Source: MGML01 sp034416335 (GTDB lineage Bacteria; Chloroflexota; Dehalococcoidia; Dehalococcoidales; UBA2162). From it: DNA of 64,000 bases. Shown one piece after another: positions 24,988-33,535 of this stretch (position 1 is the stretch's first letter; every line of letters begins with the position of its first letter). Position numbers and translations under genes: made by a program. Under the pieces are notes generated by a model. The model had not been told where the DNA came from and searched no databases. It worked only from the letters and a program-made list of their open reading frames with translations. Where the stretch lies: assembly GCA_034416335.1 (NCBI GenBank), contig DAOULV010000001.1:1-64000 (forward strand), given 5' to 3'.

Positions 24988-25761
24988 GTGGACATTGTTA
25001 TTATCGTTATAATTGCTTTAGTCGTACTCATGATACTTTCGATGGCGATTAAGATCGTCCCCGAGTACGAACGCGGAGTGCTCTTCCGTCTTGGCCGGCT
25101 GGTAGGCCAGAGAGGACCGGGGCTCTTCCTTATTATCCCGTTTGTCGACCGTATGATGAAGGTCGACCTGCGTGTCATTACGATGGACGTCCCTTCCCAG
25201 GAAGTAATCACCAGGGATAACGTTACCGTGCGTGTCAACGCGGTGGTATACTTCAGAGTAGTTAATCCGGAAGATTCCGTTGTCAAGGTACTCGACCACA
25301 TCAGGGCTACCTCACAGATATCGCAGACGACGCTGCGAAACGTGTTAGGTCAGTCAGAACTCGATGAACTGCTGACCCAGAGAGAAATGCTTAACCAGAG
25401 ACTTACCCAGATAATCGACGAACATACCGACCCCTGGGGAGTCAAGGTCAGCACTGTCGAGATAAAAGAAGTAGAACTTCCCGAACAGATGAAGAGAAGC
25501 ATGGCAGCCCAGGCGGAAGCCGAAAGAGAAAGGCGTGCCAAGATCATCCATGCCGATGGCGAATTCCAGGCATCGGAGAGACTGGCTCAAGCCGGGTCTA
25601 TCATAGCGAGAGAGCCAACTACACTTCAACTCCGCTATCTGCAGACCCTGGTCGAGGTAGCATCCGAGAAAAACAGCACGATTATATTCCCACTACCGGT
25701 AGACCTGATTAACGTATTTATGAAACGCTTCTCACCCGAGCCCGAGGAAGAACAGGAATAA
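24988..25761 (+). CDS. Slipin / stomatin-like SPFH protein
   Basis: A 257-residue SPFH/band 7 protein. It has an N-terminal membrane hairpin (2-20), the stomatin core (YERGVLFRLGRLVGQRGPGLF, VSTVEIKEVELPEQMKRSMAAQAEAERERRAKI) and a short C-terminal tail. Such proteins form large membrane-anchored oligomers and are substrates or partners of NfeD proteases. It starts with GTG at 24988 behind AAAGGAG, 13 bases after the second nfeD gene. Confidence 0.93.
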   Translation: MDIVIIVIIALVVLMILSMAIKIVPEYERGVLFRLGRLVGQRGPGLFLIIPFVDRMMKVDLRVITMDVPSQEVITRDNVTVRVNAVVYFRVVNPEDSVVKVLDHIRATSQISQTTLRNVLGQSELDELLTQREMLNQRLTQIIDEHTDPWGVKVSTVEIKEVELPEQMKRSMAAQAEAERERRAKIIHADGEFQASERLAQAGSIIAREPTTLQLRYLQTLVEVASEKNSTIIFPLPVDLINVFMKRFSPEPEEEQE

Positions 25762-25770
25762 TCCCGATCC

Positions 25771-25820
25771 GTCATTGCGAGGAATCCGCCGAAGGTCCGC
25801 CGGAGGCGGATGGCAATCTA
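25771..25820. repeat. REP-like repeat (GTCATTGCGAGG family), copy A
   Basis: Begins GTCATTGCGAGG and ends GGCAATCT. Outer arms ATTGC/GCAAT and inner CCGCC/GGCGG arms form an extended hairpin. It is nearly identical to 28673-28721 and related to 50394-50435. It fills the convergent gap between the slipin gene and birA. Confidence 0.8.
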
Positions 25821-25889
25821 TATAAATAATGGAGAGTACCGACGATATCGGTACTCTCCATGGCAATATGAAAATAATACCGCCGGTTA

Positions 25890-26666
25890 TTATCTCCGCA
25901 GCGTTACATCTCCGGCTACAACCCTGTTCAGACTGCCGTCGGGGCTCCTTACCAGGAGGCTGCCATCCTTATCCACGGACTCCGCAATACCCTCGAATAC
26001 TTCATCTCCCGCGGTCACCCGGACCTCTTCACCCAGCGTAATCAGCCTGTCACGCCACTCCTCGTAAACAGTCCCTCCCGATAACAGGGTAAAATACATC
26101 CTGTCCATATCCGCCAGTAATTCCATTATTACCTGCAAACGGGATATTTCTTTGCCGGCCTCGATAGAAAGGCTCGTTGCGGGAGCTAGTACTCCTGAGA
26201 TAGCTTCTTTTCCGACATTTACATTAATACCGATGCCGACAATGTCATAATTCACTTTGTCGTTCCTGATATCACTCTCTATCAGTATCCCGCACACTTT
26301 TTTACCGTCGATAAGCACATCGTTGGGCCATTTTATCTCCGTTTTCAGTCCGGTAACCGATTCTATGCTGTGACATACGGCCAGTGAAGCCATCATAATT
26401 ATCGAAGGCAGGACTGATTTATCCGGATACAGGATAACTGAAAGCGCGATATTTCCCGCCGGCGTCACCCAGGTGCGTTTCAGCCTTCCTCTCCCCGCGG
26501 TCTGCTCACCGGCAACGACGGCTGTGCCTTCCGGAGCACCCTGCCCTGCTCTTTCTCTGGCTGCATCGTTCGTAGAAGTAATGCTGGGATAATACAGGAC
26601 ATTCCGCCCGATAACCTGCATTTCGAGTCCATCCATAATCGATTCAGCCGATAGTTCATCGTTCAT
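25890..26666 (-). CDS. birA: Biotin-[acetyl-CoA-carboxylase] ligase
   Basis: A 258-residue biotin protein ligase. The catalytic core contains YYPSITSTNDAARE, the biotinyl-AMP loop GRGRLKRTWVTP and the KWPNDVLIDGKKVCGILIES motif, followed by a C-terminal SH3-like domain. There is no N-terminal DNA-binding HTH, so it is a class I ligase without repressor function. It is convergent with the slipin gene and upstream of tRNA-Ser on the other strand. Confidence 0.94.
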   Translation of the reverse strand: MNDELSAESIMDGLEMQVIGRNVLYYPSITSTNDAARERAGQGAPEGTAVVAGEQTAGRGRLKRTWVTPAGNIALSVILYPDKSVLPSIIMMASLAVCHSIESVTGLKTEIKWPNDVLIDGKKVCGILIESDIRNDKVNYDIVGIGINVNVGKEAISGVLAPATSLSIEAGKEISRLQVIMELLADMDRMYFTLLSGGTVYEEWRDRLITLGEEVRVTAGDEVFEGIAESVDKDGSLLVRSPDGSLNRVVAGDVTLRR

Positions 26667-26748
26667 CGAACAGTCTCCGCACTGGTATACAAACTAAATA
26701 TACCACACAAAGTCTTGCCCTAATTTACTCAGGAAACCTCTGAAAAGG

Positions 26749-26846
26749 TTCCCTCTCCCCACCGCGGGAGAGGGTTAGGGTGAGGGAGCTACGCACAAAT
26801 CGTTACTTTTCACCCTCACCTAACCTCTCCCATCAAGGGAGAGGAA
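26749..26846. repeat. Dispersed palindromic repeat (CTCTCCC family), copy 2
   Basis: Two hairpins (CCCTCTCCCCACCGCGGGAG and CTCTCCCATCAAGGGAGAG) joined by inverted GGGTTAGGGTGAGGG / CACCCTCACCTAACC segments. Related to 15936-16029 and 60127-60219. It lies in the 276-base birA-tRNA gap. Confidence 0.78.
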
Positions 26847-26942
26847 TGTCCTGATCGATATTAAATGATGCTAATCAGAGGTTTCTTAGTACATTTGTCA
26901 AAACCTGAATTATCGCCTAAAATATTATGGTCTCAAAAATGC

Positions 26943-27034
26943 GGAGGGATCGCATAGTGGCCTAGTGCGGGCGCCTGCTAAGTGCTTACCTCAGGTAACT
27001 GGGGTCGTGGGTTCGAATCCCACTCCCTCCGCCA
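26943..27034 (+). tRNA. tRNA-Ser (anticodon GCT)
   Basis: A 92-base class II tRNA. The acceptor arm GGAGGGA pairs with TCCCTCC, the anticodon loop CTGCTAA gives GCT, a long variable arm follows, and the T arm contains GGGTTCGAATCC. Discriminator G and encoded CCA (27032-27034) complete the 3' end. A strong terminator follows. Its 3' end is partly repeated at 28568-28599, marking it as an integration target. Confidence 0.95.
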
Positions 27035-27040
27035 GAAACA
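27009..27040 (+). repeat. attL-like copy: 3' end of tRNA-Ser
   Basis: This segment covers the T arm, acceptor strand and 3' flank of tRNA-Ser. It shares the 14-base identical block CTCCGCCAGAAACA (27027-27040) with 28586-28599, plus weaker matches in the T arm. It is proposed as the left junction of an insertion carrying the beta-lactamase-like gene. Confidence 0.6.
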
Positions 27041-27043
27041 TCA

Positions 27044-27075
27044 ACAGGACAAACAAAAAAGTTTGTCCTGTTTTT
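27044..27075 (+). terminator. Intrinsic terminator after tRNA-Ser
   Basis: An 11-bp perfect stem ACAGGACAAAC / GTTTGTCCTGT with an A6 loop, followed by TTTTT. It ends the tRNA-Ser transcript. Confidence 0.9.
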
Positions 27076-27227
27076 ATTTCAGTCTGAAAAAAGAGGGTTT
27101 AAGGAATACTTGTCTTACGAGCTGGCATTGTGTGTATACACATGCCACCTATGCAAGTGTAATAAAAATATGGACATTTGTTCTAATTATATGCTATCGT
27201 AAATACACGATAAATTGGAATGTCAGT

Positions 27228-28577
27228 ATGAACAGCACTGATATATTTTTATTGAAACTTAATGACTACTTAAAACGCGAAGAACTCCACGTTAATGCAT
27301 TTGTATTAAAGGAAAATGGCGAGATAAAACATGAAGAATATAGACAACCCTACAAAAAAGGTGAAATCTATCTACAATATTCAGTATGTAAATTATTAAC
27401 CTCTATTATAACAGGCATAGCAATCGACAAAGGCTATTTTTTCTTAAACGACAGCGTTATTTCATTTTTCCCTGATAAAGCCCCGGCAATTGTTTCAGAT
27501 AACCTGAATAAAATGAAAATTCATCATTTGTTGTCCATGACTACGGGTAGAACTGAAATAGACTACTATGATATATATCCGCATTCAGACTGGGTGGAAG
27601 CATTCCTGGCGCTGGATGTTCCTAGTCCTCCCGGTAGTGTGTATCAATACAGTTCGCACGTTTCACACGTGCTATCAGCCATTATTCATAAAACAACAGG
27701 AATAGTAATGTCAGAATTTGCTGCTGATAATCTGTTTAAACCAATGGGTATCGATAAATATGAGTTTGAAACATGGAAGGATGGTGAAACAGTTGGCGGG
27801 ATGGGTATCAGCATTTCTACAATAAGTCTGTCAAAAATAGGGGAGATGCTGCTTAATCGCGGACAATATAAAGGCAGGAGAATCCTGTCAGAAGACTTTT
27901 TTGAGAAAATGACTACAAATTATGCCAAAGACGAAAAATATGGATATGCTATTCATATTGCTGATGACGGGTCTTTTTATCATCCCGGCGGTTTCGGCCA
28001 GTTAATTTATATTATTCCTGAACTTAATATAGTCATTGCGGTCAACTCTGCAGCACAGGTACATAGACAAATAATAGAATTTATTCAAAATAATGTTTCA
28101 GTAAATGACAATTCGGATTATGCTGTTACGAACAATAATTTAAAGTCTTTATTGCTTGAAAATAAAACTCCTGCAAACAATGATTTTTCTTATAAGTTTT
28201 CAACCGGTAATAATCCACATAACATCGAGACTATACACTTATCTCATAACAGTGGCAGGATAAAAATGAAATTGATTGGTATTGAAGGTAGGGAGATTGA
28301 ACGATACTATCCGTTTGAAGTCCCTTTATATTGGAAAACAGAATTTGTTAAAGACACTTGTTGCTCAATACAAGAAGCAGTATCATCGGCATATTGGGAG
28401 GATGACAATACTCTGATATTACAGACAATATATCCGCAAACACCATACTGTGAAAGATATATATTCAACTTAGGTAAAAAATCAACGCTACAATATATGC
28501 TTAATCCAACCCTCGGACCCCTCAGCCCCCTAACTCCCATGAATTTTAAAACGGCAATATACAAGTTGGGTTTCTAA
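27228..28577 (+). CDS. Serine beta-lactamase-like hydrolase (class C / PBP fold)
   Basis: A 449-residue protein from ATG 27228. It has the SxxK nucleophile motif in QYSVCKLL, a Tyr motif YQYSSH in place of YxN, and the C-terminal HPGGFG equivalent of the KTG box. A C-terminal extension (about 300-449) is of unknown fold. No signal peptide is seen, so it may be a cytosolic esterase or peptidase rather than an antibiotic-inactivating enzyme. It is AT-rich compared with flanking genes and lies between tRNA-Ser and a degenerate tRNA 3' repeat, indicating horizontal acquisition. The frame extends upstream into the tRNA, which is not coding. Confidence 0.85.
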   Translation: MNSTDIFLLKLNDYLKREELHVNAFVLKENGEIKHEEYRQPYKKGEIYLQYSVCKLLTSIITGIAIDKGYFFLNDSVISFFPDKAPAIVSDNLNKMKIHHLLSMTTGRTEIDYYDIYPHSDWVEAFLALDVPSPPGSVYQYSSHVSHVLSAIIHKTTGIVMSEFAADNLFKPMGIDKYEFETWKDGETVGGMGISISTISLSKIGEMLLNRGQYKGRRILSEDFFEKMTTNYAKDEKYGYAIHIADDGSFYHPGGFGQLIYIIPELNIVIAVNSAAQVHRQIIEFIQNNVSVNDNSDYAVTNNNLKSLLLENKTPANNDFSYKFSTGNNPHNIETIHLSHNSGRIKMKLIGIEGREIERYYPFEVPLYWKTEFVKDTCCSIQEAVSSAYWEDDNTLILQTIYPQTPYCERYIFNLGKKSTLQYMLNPTLGPLSPLTPMNFKTAIYKLGF

Positions 28578-28599
28578 TCCTCTCGCTCCGCCAGAAACA
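28568..28599 (+). repeat. attR-like copy of tRNA-Ser 3' end
   Basis: Contains GGGTT-N3-AATCC and the exact CTCCGCCAGAAACA block also present at the end of tRNA-Ser, then its own terminator. It is probably the displaced original tRNA 3' end. It overlaps the last codons of the beta-lactamase-like gene. Confidence 0.6.
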
Positions 28600-28606
28600 A
28601 AACGCT

Positions 28607-28639
28607 AAGGCTTGAACTGTGAAGGTCCAAGCCTTTTTT
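28607..28639 (+). terminator. Intrinsic terminator after beta-lactamase-like gene
   Basis: AAGGCTTG (28607-28614) pairs with CAAGCCTT (28628-28635), followed by a run of T to 28639. Position behind the displaced tRNA end suggests it was once the tRNA-Ser terminator. Confidence 0.8.
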
Positions 28640-28672
28640 AATGTTCGGATTACTTAATAATTGATTTCAACA

Positions 28673-28721
28673 GTCATTGCGAGGAGTCCGCCTAAGGTCC
28701 GCCGGAGGCGGATGGCAATCT
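28673..28721. repeat. REP-like repeat (GTCATTGCGAGG family), copy B
   Basis: Differs from copy A (25771-25820) at about two positions. It has the same outer and inner hairpin arms. It lies ahead of miaB. Confidence 0.8.
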
Positions 28722-28754
28722 AAACATATTTGATCATCAGCATTCGAACAACAT

Positions 28755-28783
28755 TTAGCAGCGAATTTACAGTAAGGTATAAT
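28755..28783 (+). promoter_or_regulatory. Promoter of miaB, leaderless-type
   Basis: TATAAT (28778-28783) with a poor -35 TTAGCA (28755-28760) at 17-base spacing. The ATG is only 6 bases past the -10, so transcription would start at or near the A of ATG. No Shine-Dalgarno site is present. Confidence 0.5.
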
Positions 28784-28789
28784 AGAGCT

Positions 28790-30064
28790 ATGCCAGGTTA
28801 TTACATATGGACGATCGGCTGCCAGATGAACAAGGCGGAATCGGAAAGACTTGCCGGATATTTCGAACAGGCGGGATATGGTGTTTCGTCCGGACTTAAC
28901 GAAACGGACCTCATCGTTCTGAATTCCTGCGTGGTACGGCAGAGCGCTGAAAACCGCGTCACCAATAAAATAAACTCTCTCAAAGCTTTGAAAAAAGGCC
29001 GTCCTGAGTTGGCTATTGCAGTTACCGGCTGTTATGTAAACTCCGATATCGACAGTCTGAAAAAGAAACACCCTCATATCGACTACTTCTTCAAGCCGGG
29101 AGAATCTCCTCAATGGCTAGAACAGCCGGGATGGAGCATTACCCTGCATAGTGGAGTCGGCCCGACCGCTTATGTTCCCATCACTCAGGGCTGTAACAAT
29201 TTCTGTACCTACTGCATCGTCCCCTACCGCCGGGGTCGCGAAAGAAGCCGCCCCTTAGAAGATATCGTCAGTGAGGTTCGAGAGCTGGCGGACAGAGGCG
29301 TCAGGGAAGTTACTCTCCTTGGGCAGAATGTCGACTCTTACGGGCAGGACCTTCCCGGCAGGCCCGACCTTGCCGACCTGCTTGAAGAATTGAACGGATT
29401 GGAAGGACTGGCCAGGCTGAGGTTCCTGACAAACCACCCCAAGGATATGAGCGATAAACTGATAAACGCGATATCATCTCTGGACAAGGTCTGCGAACAG
29501 ATAAATCTTCCGGTACAGGCCGGTGATAATGAAATACTCAGGTTGATGAGACGTGATTACACCGTCGAACACTACCGCAGGTTGATAGAGAAAATTCGCA
29601 GTAAAATACCCGGCATTGCCCTGAGCACCGATATAATCGTCGGCTTCCCATCCGAGACCGAAGAGCAGTTCCGGCATACCTCCGACCTGCTGGCGGAAAT
29701 CAGGTTCGATACTGTTCACGTTGCGGCTTATTCACCCCGGGAAGGCACTATCGCCGCCAGAGAACTGGAGGATGATATACCTGCTGTCGAAAAGAAACGC
29801 CGGCTGAACCTGGTGGAAGAACTGCAGGAGGGCATCGCCGCCGGGATTAACTCCTCACTCAAAGGTAAAACGGTGGAGATACTGGTCGAAGGCAGGAAAA
29901 AAGGCAAGTGGCAGGGACGAACAAGAAGTGATAAACTGGTATTCTTCAACGATAACGATAATCACCTCGGTAAACTGGTAAATATAAGTATTGAAAAAAC
30001 AAGTCCCTGGTCGCTCCAGGGCAGAATAAACAGGGGTAATAGTAACCTGAATGGGGAGGAATAA
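28790..30064 (+). CDS. miaB: tRNA-2-methylthio-N6-dimethylallyladenosine synthase
   Basis: A 424-residue radical SAM methylthiotransferase. The N-terminal MTTase domain has the Cys of TIGCQMNKAESE and further cluster Cys residues (LNSCVV, VTGCYV). The radical SAM CxxxCxxC is in GCNNFCTYCIVPYRRGRE. A C-terminal TRAM domain (about 360-424) binds tRNA. It thiomethylates i6A37 of tRNAs reading U-starting codons. I start at ATG 28790 because the conserved fold begins there; the frame is open 20 codons upstream. It overlaps yajC by one base. Confidence 0.94.
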   Translation: MPGYYIWTIGCQMNKAESERLAGYFEQAGYGVSSGLNETDLIVLNSCVVRQSAENRVTNKINSLKALKKGRPELAIAVTGCYVNSDIDSLKKKHPHIDYFFKPGESPQWLEQPGWSITLHSGVGPTAYVPITQGCNNFCTYCIVPYRRGRERSRPLEDIVSEVRELADRGVREVTLLGQNVDSYGQDLPGRPDLADLLEELNGLEGLARLRFLTNHPKDMSDKLINAISSLDKVCEQINLPVQAGDNEILRLMRRDYTVEHYRRLIEKIRSKIPGIALSTDIIVGFPSETEEQFRHTSDLLAEIRFDTVHVAAYSPREGTIAARELEDDIPAVEKKRRLNLVEELQEGIAAGINSSLKGKTVEILVEGRKKGKWQGRTRSDKLVFFNDNDNHLGKLVNISIEKTSPWSLQGRINRGNSNLNGEE

Positions 30065-30351
30065 TGGCTAATTACTGGCCTCTTATTGTAGTGGCGACAT
30101 TGTTTATTGCAGTCTCGTACTTCTTCGGAATAAGGCCTTTGAGACAGAGAGAGAAACAGCACGACCAGATGGTGATTGACCTGGAAATTGGAGATACGGT
30201 TATCACGGCCGGCGGTATGTACGGTAAAGTAGATGCCATTTACGAAGACTGTATCATAATCGAGGTTGAATCAGGCGCTAAAATTAAAATGACGAAGGGC
30301 GGGGTAGTCAGGAGAGAGGGAGGATATATTGACACCGAACGGGAACTTTGA
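30064..30351 (+). CDS. yajC: Preprotein translocase accessory subunit YajC
   Basis: A 95-residue protein with one N-terminal membrane helix (about 5-21) and the YajC core RPLRQREKQHDQMVIDLEIG-DTVITAGGMYGKVDAI. It associates with SecDF. It overlaps miaB by one base, following TGGGGAGGA. Confidence 0.93.
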   Translation: MANYWPLIVVATLFIAVSYFFGIRPLRQREKQHDQMVIDLEIGDTVITAGGMYGKVDAIYEDCIIIEVESGAKIKMTKGGVVRREGGYIDTEREL

Positions 30352-31198
30352 CCTGTCGGATAAACAGGTTGAAGATATTATCACCCTCGCTCTCGCCGAG
30401 GACCTGGCCAAAGGTGATGCCACCAGCGAAGCCCTGATCCCTCCCCAGCTCCAGGGTAAAGCATCAGTAATAATTGTTGAAGAAGGTGTGCTTGCCGGCG
30501 GAGACATAATGGCGAGAGTCTTCAGGAAAGTAGACCCGTCGCTCGAATTCACCCGGCATATAAAAGACGGCACTCCCGTCAAGCCCGGAGATATCGCCGC
30601 GACTGTGTCCGGCAGTATCCTCAGCATCCTCAAGGCGGAAAGAGTTGCCCTTAATTTTCTGCAGCGACTCAGCGGTGTTGCCACTGAAACCGCCCGGTAC
30701 GTGGCGGAAATCCGGGGATGCAAAGGTAAAATATACGACACCCGCAAAACCACGCCCGGAATGAGGCTGCTCGAAAAGTACGCCGTAAAAATGGGCGGCG
30801 GAGAGAACCACCGCCTCCACCTCGACGACGCCGTCCTTATCAAGGACAATCACATCGCCGCCTTGCACGCCGAAGGAATGAGCCTGGCGGATATAATAAC
30901 CAGGGTCAAACAGAACACCCGTGAAGGAATTACTATTGAGATTGAAGTCACCACCGCTGAAGAAGCCGCCGAAGCGGCTGAAGCCGGAGTGGACATTATT
31001 ATGCTCGATAACATGAGTCCCGAAGAAATGAAAAAGATTGTAGATACGATGCCCGCCGGTATCAGGACGGAAGCTTCGGGAGGTATTACCCTGGATACCG
31101 TCAGGGCAGCGGCGATGTCAGGGGTGGACATTATCTCCGTAGGCGCACTTACGCATTCGCCGAAAGCCCTGGATATCAGTATCGAATACGATTCGTAA
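30329..31198 (+). CDS. nadC: Nicotinate-nucleotide pyrophosphorylase (carboxylating)
   Basis: A 289-residue quinolinate phosphoribosyltransferase of NAD synthesis. Motifs include ALAEDLAKGDATS, the RVALNFLQRLSGVAT segment, the Arg of YDTRKTTPGMRLLEKYAV, GGGENHRLHLDDAVLIKDNH and IEIEVTTAEEA. It starts with TTG at 30329 behind GGAGGA and overlaps yajC by 23 bases. nadA and nadB are not in the window. Confidence 0.95.
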   Translation: MTPNGNFDLSDKQVEDIITLALAEDLAKGDATSEALIPPQLQGKASVIIVEEGVLAGGDIMARVFRKVDPSLEFTRHIKDGTPVKPGDIAATVSGSILSILKAERVALNFLQRLSGVATETARYVAEIRGCKGKIYDTRKTTPGMRLLEKYAVKMGGGENHRLHLDDAVLIKDNHIAALHAEGMSLADIITRVKQNTREGITIEIEVTTAEEAAEAAEAGVDIIMLDNMSPEEMKKIVDTMPAGIRTEASGGITLDTVRAAAMSGVDIISVGALTHSPKALDISIEYDS

Positions 31199-31208
31199 AC
31201 AGTCGGTT

Positions 31209-31799
31209 TTACACAGGTTTTTCTCCGACGGCGAGGTAACTTCCCTTGTCTTCCTCCACCTTAATGACCATAAACCCCGCATCCGAGAACAGACTAAGCA
31301 TCTCATCGACATTGGGAAGCAGGTCCTTCTCCATACCGGGAATTCCGGAGTGAATCCCGTTGATGTGTTCGCGGCTGGACGTGTGGCAGATGAACAACCT
31401 GCCGCCGGGTTTCATTACCCTCTTTATTTCCGAAAATGCTTTCTGTTTATCCCGGAAGTGCGGAAAACTGGAATAGCAGACCACTGAATCGAACATCTCT
31501 TCATATATGGGAATATCCATAATGTCGGCGTGAAGGAATTTAATATTATTACCGGGGTTCTTTTCCCTTGCCCTAGCCAGCATGTCTTCAGCCAGGTCTA
31601 ACGCGATAATCTTTCCCTCTTCACCGATACTTTTCAGCAGGTATGGCAGAAACACGCCTGTGCCGGTACCGACATCCAGGACAACGTAACCTTGCTTTAG
31701 TTCCAGCCTCCCAGCCATCTGTATCAGCTTATTCGTATCTTTCTCGGCGATATTTTCATCCCAGATATCGGCCCTGCTGTTAAAATATTCTCTGAGCAT
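31209..31799 (-). CDS. Class I SAM-dependent methyltransferase (UbiE-like)
   Basis: A 196-residue methyltransferase. The SAM-binding motif I is VLDVGTGTGVFLPYL, motif II region IALDLAEDML, acidic loop HADIMDIP and the motif post-I segment VVCYSSFPHF follow. The later part MKPGGRLFICHTSSREH is typical. It resembles ubiquinone/menaquinone-type methyltransferases, but substrate is unknown. It ends 10 bases past nadC in convergent orientation and is last in the run behind the zinc transporter genes. Confidence 0.87.
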   Translation of the reverse strand: MLREYFNSRADIWDENIAEKDTNKLIQMAGRLELKQGYVVLDVGTGTGVFLPYLLKSIGEEGKIIALDLAEDMLARAREKNPGNNIKFLHADIMDIPIYEEMFDSVVCYSSFPHFRDKQKAFSEIKRVMKPGGRLFICHTSSREHINGIHSGIPGMEKDLLPNVDEMLSLFSDAGFMVIKVEEDKGSYLAVGEKPV

Positions 31800-31822
31800 C
31801 GGTGCCCTCTCTCGAAAATATA

Positions 31823-32704
31823 TTATTCGCCTGGTTCCCGCTTTTCTTCTTCTATCCCGGATTGCCCGTTTACCGGCAGCATCCCCTTCCAGCCCTTGAC
31901 TTTTCTCTTGGGTGAGAAAATCGCAGCCACCATGAATATCAGCGACGATGTTATAACTATAGTAGCCCCGCTGGGAATATCGAAAAGGTAAGAGAAAAGC
32001 AGCCCCGACCAGCCGGAAAGGACTCCGAATACCGCCGCCAGCAGAAACATCTTCTTCATACTGTAGGTAAGCTGATAGGCAGCGGCAGCGGGGTTGAGAA
32101 TAAGACTGAATATCAGCAGGCCGCCGATCGAACGCAGGCTGGCTGTAACTGTCGCCCCGGTAAGAAAAAGTATTCCGTACAATATCAATGTCGCCGGAAG
32201 TCCTACGGACAGGGCGATACCCCGGTTAAACACTGTAGCCTGTATCTCCTTGTAAAATACGATGACGAGCCCCACGACTACTACGGTCACGATTGCCAGG
32301 ATAACTATATCGCCCGTCGTGTTCGTCAGGATACTTCCCCAGAGGAGTTCCATCGCTCCTGCTCTCGCGTATGGCATCAACCCCATAAAGAGAAAAGCCA
32401 GGCCGAGCATCAGCGAGAAAATCACCCCGAGTGAAGTCTCGGGACTGAGTTCTCCCCGGTCGGCAAGCGGGCCGACGACCGCCGCCGCTGCCAGGCTTAA
32501 TATAAGCGCGGTCAGCAGGGGATTTATGCCGAGCCATAACCCTATCAGCGCTCCGGCAAAAGCCGCGTGTGACATCGCCACGCCGATAAACGGCATATGC
32601 ATCAATACCACGAAGACACCGATAACCGAGCAGGCAATACCTCCCAGGAATGCGGATAACACCGCATTCTGCATAAACTGGTATCCGAATATCGAAAAGT
32701 CCAC
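31823..32704 (-). CDS. znuB: Zinc ABC transporter permease
   Basis: A 293-residue ABC-3 family permease with eight to nine membrane helices. SHAAFAGALIG near residue 41, the LGVIFSLMLGLAFLFMGL stretch and the SLRSIGGLLIFSLILNPAAAA motif are characteristic of Zn/Mn permeases. The C-terminal 30 residues are charged and cytosolic. It is separated by one base from the ATPase gene. Zinc rather than manganese is inferred from the neighbouring Zur-like regulator. Confidence 0.9.
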   Translation of the reverse strand: MDFSIFGYQFMQNAVLSAFLGGIACSVIGVFVVLMHMPFIGVAMSHAAFAGALIGLWLGINPLLTALILSLAAAAVVGPLADRGELSPETSLGVIFSLMLGLAFLFMGLMPYARAGAMELLWGSILTNTTGDIVILAIVTVVVVGLVIVFYKEIQATVFNRGIALSVGLPATLILYGILFLTGATVTASLRSIGGLLIFSLILNPAAAAYQLTYSMKKMFLLAAVFGVLSGWSGLLFSYLFDIPSGATIVITSSLIFMVAAIFSPKRKVKGWKGMLPVNGQSGIEEEKREPGE

Positions 32705-32705
32705 G

Positions 32706-33506
32706 TTAAGGCTCCTCTTCGTGTGTATGCCCGTCCTTGTGTATATGCGGCTGGCGTTCTTTTATGACCGACGTGGTAATTCCGAACAGGTCGCTTATCT
32801 TATCCGCGGATATCATTTTCTCCGGAGAGCCGTCGCCAACTATAAGGCCGTCCTTCATCAGCACTACCCGGTCGCAGGTGTGCGGCATCGCGTCGAGGTC
32901 GTGGGTAACGAAAAGGGTGGTCAGTTTACGCGTATCGTGTATGCGTTTCACCAGCTCCAGTAATTCCGTCTGGGCTTTCCAGTCCAGTGAAGCGGTCGGT
33001 TCGTCCAGCAGAAATAATTCGGGCTCCTGCGCCAGGCATCTGGCTATGGCAACCCGCTGCTGCTCGCCACCGGAGAGATGTCCTATCGGTCTGTCGGCAA
33101 GATGGGACATCCCTACCAGCTCCAGCATCTCGTCGACTATTTTCCAGTCTTTACTATCCGGTCGCTTGAATAGTCCCAGGACGCCGTACCGCCCTATCAT
33201 CGCCACTTCGCGTACCCGCATCGGCATCCTTGGGTCGATGTTCTCCAGCTGGGCGACGTAACCGACTCTTTTTCGCAGCGAATGTCCGTTACCGGAAGAT
33301 ACGGGATTACCCAGTACCGTCACTCTGCCGCTGACGAGTTTTCCAAGTCCGTTCACTATTGTCAGCAGCGTTGTTTTTCCGGCACCGTTGGGACCGATTA
33401 CTCCAACGAATTCTCCCGCGTATATTTCAATCGATACGCCGCGCAGGGCGACGTCTTCGCGGTAGGACACCACCGCATCTTCAATTTTTATGACGGCATC
33501 TGCCAT
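32706..33506 (-). CDS. znuC: Zinc ABC transporter ATP-binding protein with His-rich tail
   Basis: A 266-residue ATPase with Walker A GPNGAGKTTL, Q-loop YVAQLENIDP, signature LSGGEQQRVAIARCLAQ, Walker B LFLLDEPTASLD and the switch His in FVTHDLD. The C-terminus ends PHIHKDGHTHEEEP, a histidine-rich metal-binding-like tail not needed for ATPase function, possibly a zinc sensor or buffer at the cytosolic gate. It lies between znuA and znuB. Confidence 0.92.
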   Translation of the reverse strand: MADAVIKIEDAVVSYREDVALRGVSIEIYAGEFVGVIGPNGAGKTTLLTIVNGLGKLVSGRVTVLGNPVSSGNGHSLRKRVGYVAQLENIDPRMPMRVREVAMIGRYGVLGLFKRPDSKDWKIVDEMLELVGMSHLADRPIGHLSGGEQQRVAIARCLAQEPELFLLDEPTASLDWKAQTELLELVKRIHDTRKLTTLFVTHDLDAMPHTCDRVVLMKDGLIVGDGSPEKMISADKISDLFGITTSVIKERQPHIHKDGHTHEEEP

Positions 33507-33535
33507 AATGTTCCTGCTGCGTATATCCGGCGGAT

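Noticed and set aside
26982..27227. N-terminal extension of the beta-lactamase-like gene into tRNA-Ser
   Set aside because: The extension lies in the tRNA and its terminator; ATG 27228 starts the conserved-looking protein.
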